Source of the DNA: Herbaspirillum sp. LeCh32-8
GTDB lineage: Bacteria; Pseudomonadota; Gammaproteobacteria; Burkholderiales; Burkholderiaceae_D
Length of the DNA stretch: 64,000 nucleotides
Reading direction: 5' to 3'
NCBI RefSeq assembly: GCF_017814915.1
Contig: NZ_JAGIPZ010000008.1
Location: 162,569-226,568, forward strand
The translations under genes were made by a program, and so were the position numbers. How positions within the stretch are numbered: the stretch's first letter is position 1; the number at the start of each line of letters is the position of its first letter. Positions 59,210 through 64,000 of this stretch are shown in pieces. Under the pieces are notes generated by a model that was given only the letters and a program-made list of their open reading frames with translations, was not told the origin of the DNA and did not search any database.

Positions 59210-61951
59210 GTGAATTTATCCCAGACCCCGATCGCGATTGCCGTCGCCACCACCCAGACCACCTGCCCTTATTGCGGCGTGGGCTGCGGCGTGTCGGCAT
59301 CGATGAAGGACGATGGCAGCATCGCCGTCAAGGGCGATGCGCTGCACCCGGCCAACAAGGGCCGGCTGTGCGTGAAGGGCTCGGCGCTGGGCGAGACGGT
59401 CGACCTCGACGGCCGCCTGCTCTACCCCAAGATGCGCGACGCGCAAGGCAACCTGCAACGCGTGGAATGGGACCAAGCGCTGGAGACAGTGGCCTCGAAG
59501 TTCTCGGCCATCATCGCCGAGCACGGCCCGGATGCGGTGGCGCTGTACGTCTCCGGCCAGCTGTTGACCGAGGACTATTACATCGCCAACAAGCTGATGA
59601 AGGGTTACATCGGCAGCGCCAACATCGATACCAATTCGCGGCTATGCATGTCGTCGGCTGTGGCCGGCCACAAGCGCGCCTTCGGCGAAGACCTGGTGCC
59701 GGTCTGCTATGAAGACCTGGAGCTGGCCGACATGGTGGTGCTGGTGGGCTCCAACGCTGCGTGGTGCCACCCCATCCTGTTCCAGCGCATTTCCAAACTG
59801 AAGGAGACGCGCCCGCATACCAAACTGGTGGTGATCGACCCGCGCCGCACCGCCACCTGCGAGCTGGCCGACCTGCACCTGCCGGTCAAGGCCGGTACCG
59901 ACGTCTGGCTGTTCAACGGCTTGTTAAGTTACCTGGCGCATCGCGGCCGGCGCGACAACGCCTTCATCGAAACGCACACCAACGGCTTCCACGAGGCGCT
60001 GGCCGTAGCCGACGCCGACTGCGCCGACCCGGCCGCGGTGGCGCGCATCTGCAAGGTCGAGCTGCAGGATCTGCTGGCCTTCTATGAAGCCTTTGCCGAA
60101 ACCGAGAAAGTGGTCACCGGCTTCTCGATGGGCGTGAACCAGTCCTCGGCCGGCACCGACAAGGTCAACAGCATCATCAACTGCCACCTGGTCACGGGCC
60201 GCATCGGCAAACCCGGCATGGGCCCGTTCTCCATCACCGGCCAGCCCAACGCCATGGGCGGCCGTGAAGTCGGCGGCCTGGCCAACATGCTGGCCGCGCA
60301 CATGGATCTGGACAACGCTGTGCACCGCGACATCGTGCAGGGCTTCTGGCAGGCGCCGCGCATCGCCGACAAGGTCGGCCTGAAGGCGGTCGACCTGTTC
60401 CGCGAGATTGAATCCGGCAAGGTCAAGGCAGTGTGGGTGATGGCGACCAATCCCATGGTCAGCCTGCCGGACGCCGACCTGGTGCAGCGCGCGCTGCAGA
60501 AGTGCGAGCTGGTGGTGTCGTCCGACGTGATCGAAAAGACCGACACCAATGCCTTCGCCCACGTGCTGCTGCCGGCCCTGGCCTGGGGCGAGAAGGACGG
60601 CACGGTGACCAATTCCGAGCGCCGCATTTCGCGTCAGCGCTCTTTCCTTTCAGCGCCCGGCGAGGCGCGCGGCGACTGGCGCATCATCTGCGACGTGGCG
60701 CAGCGCATGGGCTTTGACGGCTTCGACTTCAACGGCCCGCACGAGATCTTCGACGAGCATGCGCGCCTGTCCACTCATCGCAATGGCGAGGCCGACGCCG
60801 GCAAGGCGCGCCGCGTGTTCAACCTGGCCGGCCTGACCGGCATGGACAAGCGCGGCTACGACGCCCTGCAGCCGATCCAGTGGCCGGTACAGCGCCTGTC
60901 CGACGGCAGCGTCGCGGGCAGCCCGCGCGTGCTGGAAGACCTGCGTTTCGCTCACGCCGACGGCCGCGCCCGCTTCGTGCCGACCGCGCCGCGCAGCCCC
61001 GCCCATCTGGCCTGCGAAGACTATCCGCTGATCCTCAACACCGGCCGCGTACGCGACCATTGGCACACCATGACGCGCACCGGCAAGTCGGCCACGCTGG
61101 CCAGCCACATCCCGGAATCTTTCATCGACATCCACCCGCAGGACGCGCTGCTATACGGCGTGCGCGAAGGCGGCCTGGCGCGCGTGTCCAGCCGCTGGGG
61201 CGCGATGGTAGCGCGCGTGCAGCACGGCGGCGGCATCCCGCGCGGCAGCGTGTTCGTGCCGATCCACTGGAACAACCAGTCGGCCTCGGACGCGCGCGTG
61301 GGCGCGCTGGTGAACCCGGTGGTCGACCCGGTCTCGGGCGAGCCGGAGTTCAAGCACACGCCGGTGATGATCGAGGAATTCCGTGTCTCCTGGCACGGCT
61401 TCATCCTCACCCGCCACGACCTGGCGCTGGATCAGATCACGCACTGGACGCGCGTGCAGGGCCGCGACTTCACCCGCTACGAGCTGGCCGGCCGCAGCAA
61501 CATCACCGACCACACCGGCTGGGCGCGCACGCTGCTGGGCGTGCAAGATCCGGACGCCGACTGGCTGGAATACGAAGACCTGAGCGATGGAAGCTACCGC
61601 GCCGTGCACGTGGTGGATGACCGCATCGACATGTGCCTCTTCATGTCGGCGCGCCCCGACCTGCCTTCGCGCTCCTGGCTGGCCGGCCTGTTCGCCAAGG
61701 ACAAGCTGGAAGACGCCGACCGCGTCGGCCTGCTGGTGGGCCAACCGATCGAGAAAGGCGCCGACGCCGGGCCGACCGTGTGCTCATGCTTCGGCGTGGG
61801 CCGCAACACCATCTGTGGCGCGATCCGTGAGAAGGGCTTGAAGGAAGTCAGCGAAGTCACGGCCTGCCTCAAGGCCGGCGGCAATTGCGGCTCGTGCGTG
61901 CCGGAGATCAAGAAGCTGCTGGTGGAAATCAGGGTGGCGGAGACGGTTTGA
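59210..61951 (+). CDS. nasA: Assimilatory nitrate reductase catalytic subunit
   Basis: A 913-residue molybdopterin enzyme reducing nitrate to nitrite, cytoplasmic. The start is GTG 59210 with AAAGGAA 6 bases upstream. The N-terminal 4Fe-4S ligands are CPYCGVGC...LCVKG (Cys19, 22, 26, 54). Mo-bisMGD segments follow (SNAAWCHPILFQRI; MGVNQSSAGTD; GPFSITGQPNAMGGREVGG). The C-terminus carries a BFD-like [2Fe-2S] domain, CSCFGVGRN...CLKAGGNCGSC. It has no Tat signal, as expected for an assimilatory enzyme. It is the last gene of the operon. Confidence 0.95.
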   Translation: MNLSQTPIAIAVATTQTTCPYCGVGCGVSASMKDDGSIAVKGDALHPANKGRLCVKGSALGETVDLDGRLLYPKMRDAQGNLQRVEWDQALETVASKFSAIIAEHGPDAVALYVSGQLLTEDYYIANKLMKGYIGSANIDTNSRLCMSSAVAGHKRAFGEDLVPVCYEDLELADMVVLVGSNAAWCHPILFQRISKLKETRPHTKLVVIDPRRTATCELADLHLPVKAGTDVWLFNGLLSYLAHRGRRDNAFIETHTNGFHEALAVADADCADPAAVARICKVELQDLLAFYEAFAETEKVVTGFSMGVNQSSAGTDKVNSIINCHLVTGRIGKPGMGPFSITGQPNAMGGREVGGLANMLAAHMDLDNAVHRDIVQGFWQAPRIADKVGLKAVDLFREIESGKVKAVWVMATNPMVSLPDADLVQRALQKCELVVSSDVIEKTDTNAFAHVLLPALAWGEKDGTVTNSERRISRQRSFLSAPGEARGDWRIICDVAQRMGFDGFDFNGPHEIFDEHARLSTHRNGEADAGKARRVFNLAGLTGMDKRGYDALQPIQWPVQRLSDGSVAGSPRVLEDLRFAHADGRARFVPTAPRSPAHLACEDYPLILNTGRVRDHWHTMTRTGKSATLASHIPESFIDIHPQDALLYGVREGGLARVSSRWGAMVARVQHGGGIPRGSVFVPIHWNNQSASDARVGALVNPVVDPVSGEPEFKHTPVMIEEFRVSWHGFILTRHDLALDQITHWTRVQGRDFTRYELAGRSNITDHTGWARTLLGVQDPDADWLEYEDLSDGSYRAVHVVDDRIDMCLFMSARPDLPSRSWLAGLFAKDKLEDADRVGLLVGQPIEKGADAGPTVCSCFGVGRNTICGAIREKGLKEVSEVTACLKAGGNCGSCVPEIKKLLVEIRVAETV

Positions 61952-62045
61952 TTTCAGCAAGGGCAAAGGCCGGTTCTTCCCCCGGCGAAAATAAATCCTC
62001 GGCAAGGTTGACCCGAATCCCGTATCGGGCTATTATCTCGCCTCT

Positions 62046-62122
62046 CGGAGTGTAGCGCAGCCCGGTAGCGCACCTGGTTTGGGACCAGGGGGTCCAAGGT
62101 TCGAATCCTTGTACTCCGACCA
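62046..62122 (+). tRNA. tRNA-Pro (anticodon TGG)
   Basis: 77 nt; acceptor CGGAGTG pairs with TACTCCG, discriminator A, encoded CCA. Anticodon arm CCTGG-TTTGGGA-CCAGG. T loop TTCGAAT. Confidence 0.95.
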
Positions 62123-62128
62123 CACATG

Positions 62129-62160
62129 AAAACGGGCTGTCGATGACAGCCCGTTTTTCT
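62129..62160 (+). terminator. Terminator of tRNA-Pro
   Basis: A 13-bp stem AAAACGGGCTGTC / GACAGCCCGTTTT with loop GAT and T tail. Confidence 0.88.
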
Positions 62161-62220
62161 TTTCCGGAATCGTTTTTCGTTCTTGCGGTTCAACGCAGCA
62201 ATGGAAAGCGGCTTCCAACT

Positions 62221-62297
62221 CTGCCCTTAGCTCAACCGGATAGAGCAACGGCCTTCTAAGCCGTAGGTTAGGGGTTCGATTCCCTTAGGGCAGGCCA
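62221..62297 (+). tRNA. tRNA-Arg (anticodon TCT)
   Basis: 77 nt; acceptor CTGCCCT pairs with AGGGCAG, discriminator G, encoded CCA. Anticodon arm ACGGC-CTTCTAA-GCCGT. It is followed 102 bp later by an integrase gene, so its 3' end is a probable island attachment site. Confidence 0.93.
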
Positions 62298-62399
62298 CTC
62301 CCTCCAAGGCTTTGCGCCTGATTCGCGTATTCTCTGTTGCCCCATTTCAATTTATTGTCCAAAATTTGTCCAAATCATTGGACTGAATAGGAGCATTGA
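62298..62399. other. tRNA-Arg to integrase spacer, possible attachment region
   Basis: 102 bp of lower GC containing a repeated TTGTCCAAA (TTGTCCAAAATTTGTCCAAAT). The att core would be the tRNA 3' end; the other copy must lie beyond the window. Confidence 0.4.
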
Positions 62400-62885
62400 A
62401 TGGCGTCGTTTCGTAAGCGCGGTGAGCTGCAATGGCAGGCTCGTGTCGCTCGCAAAGGTTTTCCTCCACAAGTAAAAACGTTCAATACCAAATCTGAAGC
62501 AGAAGCTTGGGCAGCGGTGATTGAGTCATCAATGGCACGCGGCATGTTTGTCTCAAGCTCCGAATCAGAGCGCACCACCCTAAACGAAGCCTTGATACGC
62601 TATCAAAACGAAATTACCGCTAAAAAGAAAGGTGCTCAGGCCGAGCAAAACCGTATCAAACAATTTCAGCGACACACTCTGGCCAAAAGAACCTTGGCCA
62701 GCATCCGTAGCAGCGATATCGCATCCTATCGTGACGCTCGCCTGCAAACTGTATCGGCTCAGAGTGCACTCCATGAAATCAATCTGATCTCTCACTGTGA
62801 TGTTGCATCGAATACTGACCCGGAATTTGCATCGGATCTTGACCCTCATGAATTTCTATTATTGTGCAGTTGGCCGGTTATTTGA
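62400..62885 (+). pseudogene. Tyrosine-type integrase, truncated by an IS21-family element
   Basis: The first 132 codons read as the N-terminus of a tRNA-targeting island/phage integrase (MASFRKRGELQWQARVARKGFPPQVKTF...), with a SAM-like core-binding domain. The gene is cut at 62795, after ALHEINLISH; the rest of the frame to 62885 is IS sequence. The catalytic R...HxRH...Y domain is missing, so the product is inactive. Codon use is AT-richer than the chromosome. Confidence 0.82.
62796..62845. mobile_element. IS21-family terminal repeats, left end
   Basis: The element begins TGTGATG at 62796. Two 19-bp terminal repeats follow: TTGCATCGAATACTGACCC (62803-62821) and TTGCATCGGATCTTGACCC (62827-62845), 16 of 19 identical at 24-bp spacing. 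Multiple repeats at the ends and TG start are typical of IS21. Confidence 0.7.
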
Positions 62886-63644
62886 TTTTCCTTTTTTGAT
62901 GTCACGCGTCGAACTATTTTTAAAACGATAGCTGTCATTGCCAGTTTCGACTATGTGGCAGTGATGAGTAAGTCTATCTAGAAGTGCGGTCGTCATCTTA
63001 GGGTCGGCGAATACCGATCCCCACTCTCCAAAACCCAAATTAGTAGTGATAACTAGGCTGGTTCGCTCATAGAGCTTACTAATGAGGTGGAATAGTAAAG
63101 CACCACCAGCTTGACTAAAGGGAAGATAGCCCAGTTCATCTAATATCACCAAATCGGTATAAAGAAGGCGGTTCGCGAGATGACCAGGGCGGCCTTGCTG
63201 TTTCTCCTGCTCAAGAAGATTGACGAGCTCAATCGTGGAGAAGTATCTAACTCTCGCATCATGATGTTCTATTGCCTGAATGCCGAGAGCACTTGCAAGA
63301 TGAGTCTTTCCGGTTCCTGGACCACCAACGAAAACGATGTTTTGCCGTGGCTCCAAAAAATTGCAGGTATGGAGTTTTCGGATTAATGCTTCATTAACTT
63401 CGCTGACACTAAAATCGAAACCGTTCAGGTCTCGGTAAGCTGGAAACTTAGCTATCTTCATTTGGTAAGCCAGCGACCGAACTTCTCGTTCAGAAATTTC
63501 TGCCTTGACCAAATCCGCAAGAAAAGGAAGTGCAGCGTGGAATGCGGGAGACTCTTGCGACGCCAAATCTGCAATGGCATGTGCCATTCCTCGTAGCTTG
63601 AGAATACGAAACATCTCCAAAATTGCCTCAGGCTGCGTCGACAT
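62859..63644 (-). CDS. istB: IS21 helper ATPase IstB
   Basis: A 261-residue AAA+ transposition helper. Start ATG 63644 is 6 bases after AAGGAGG. Walker [14 protein letters not shown], Walker [12 protein letters not shown], sensor-like TNLGFGEW. It is complete. It overlaps the istA end by 17 bp, as usual for the family. Confidence 0.92.
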   Translation of the reverse strand: MSTQPEAILEMFRILKLRGMAHAIADLASQESPAFHAALPFLADLVKAEISEREVRSLAYQMKIAKFPAYRDLNGFDFSVSEVNEALIRKLHTCNFLEPRQNIVFVGGPGTGKTHLASALGIQAIEHHDARVRYFSTIELVNLLEQEKQQGRPGHLANRLLYTDLVILDELGYLPFSQAGGALLFHLISKLYERTSLVITTNLGFGEWGSVFADPKMTTALLDRLTHHCHIVETGNDSYRFKNSSTRDIKKGKSNNRPTAQ

Positions 63645-64000
63645 GATCATCCTCCTTCGTTCTCAAGGTATCGTATCTTCCAACGTCGGCTGCAGGCTCT
63701 ATACATAGTTGTAGTGCTTGTGGCGCAGTAATCTTCGGGGCTGGAGTTTCATCCAAGAGGCGACTAAGAACGTTAAGCACGATTTGCTTCGAGGGCGCCC
63801 CGCTTGCCAACGCCGTTTCAACAGCGGATAAAACAGCTTTCTCATCGTGGAACATAACCAAGGCCAGGATCTCCACCATTTCTCGATCTCCTCCCGGCCT
63901 TTTAAGCAAAATTGTTTGCATTTTGTTGATTTGCTCGCAGAATTGACCCTCTCCAATTGACCCACCTTCCACTGCCTTCCAAAGGCAGCCACACGGTCGT
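63628..64000 (-). CDS. istA: IS21 transposase IstA, C-terminal part (off the window edge)
   Basis: An open frame running off the right edge. From Met at 63921 it is a normal IstA tail ([23 protein letters not shown]...[17 protein letters not shown]). Farther upstream (63922-64000) the residues do not resemble IstA, and the DNA there looks like a second IS21 terminus, so the gene may be truncated. Confidence 0.7.
   Translation of the reverse strand, partial: RPCGCLWKAVEGGSIGEGQFCEQINKMQTILLKRPGGDREMVEILALVMFHDEKAVLSAVETALASGAPSKQIVLNVLSRLLDETPAPKITAPQALQLCIEPAADVGRYDTLRTKEDDHVDAA
63924..63963. mobile_element. Second IS21-like terminus inside istA
   Basis: Plus strand reads TGTTGATTTGC..., then two TTGACCC copies (to 63947 and to 63963). 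This matches the form of an IS21 left end and has the same orientation as the one at 62796. It suggests another element inserted into, or recombined with, this istA. Confidence 0.4.

Overview
The window is high-GC DNA whose gene content and order fit a betaproteobacterium of the Oxalobacteraceae, most like Herbaspirillum. This rests on protein resemblance and synteny, not on a search. Most of it is well-kept chromosome. Two stretches look acquired: the block at 42.7-46.4 kb, which is poorer in GC by eye, and the right end after 62.2 kb.

Left third (0-20 kb, housekeeping). A partial TatD hydrolase is followed by a minus-strand run lolC-lolD-secreted protein-argE. Then come a UvrD/Rep-type helicase, a duplicated palindromic repeat, rpfE-recJ (4-bp overlap), a membrane diguanylate cyclase, a lipoprotein, a Tat-exported PhoX phosphatase with a Pho-box-like site, prfB with its programmed +1 frameshift, lysS, and a glycine-zipper outer-membrane-type protein.

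Middle (19-31 kb, mixed metabolism and regulation). This holds a carboxylesterase, a DUF4118-like membrane protein, a lone receiver domain, a MocR regulator divergent from a GNAT, a LysR divergent from argC, a fused DhaK-DhaL dihydroxyacetone kinase, and a LysR divergent from a Pat-like GNAT plus an MFS carrier.

Itaconate-type locus (31.2-40.4 kb). A LysR gene is divergent from seven minus-strand genes: MaoC/HTD2-type hydratase, acyl-CoA dehydrogenase, MmgE/PrpD, family III CoA-transferase, CitE-like lyase, zinc alcohol dehydrogenase and DctP. Content and order closely match the Pseudomonas aeruginosa itaconate cluster (ich, acyl-CoA dehydrogenase, PrpD-like, ict, ccl, TRAP). The expected pathway is itaconate to itaconyl-CoA to citramalyl-CoA to acetyl-CoA plus pyruvate. 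The TRAP membrane subunits are not in the window.

His-Xaa-Ser (Hxs) RiPP-type locus (42.7-46.2 kb). Next to a tRNA-Ser lies a four-gene minus-strand operon, hxsA-hxsD-hxsB-hxsC. HxsA is a 95-residue secreted precursor ending in seven tandem His-Xaa-Ser triplets. HxsB and HxsC are radical SAM proteins and HxsD is a small partner. A good promoter with nearby dyads precedes hxsA, and a hairpin with a weak U-rich tail separates hxsA from the modification genes. This is the most interesting system in the window.

Right part. A KaiC-like ATPase is coupled to a hybrid histidine kinase, divergent from a chemoreceptor. Then follow a Gly-rich secreted protein, MgtC-like and YnfA-like membrane proteins, and a nitrate-assimilation operon (nitrate MFS carrier, nirB, nirD, NasB-like flavoprotein, nasA) behind a consensus sigma-54 promoter. 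A pair of palindromic repeat units lies between nirB and nirD. tRNA-Pro and tRNA-Arg come next. Just after tRNA-Arg an island-type integrase is cut at codon 132 by an IS21-family element (istB, partial istA); a second IS21-like terminus lies at the very end.
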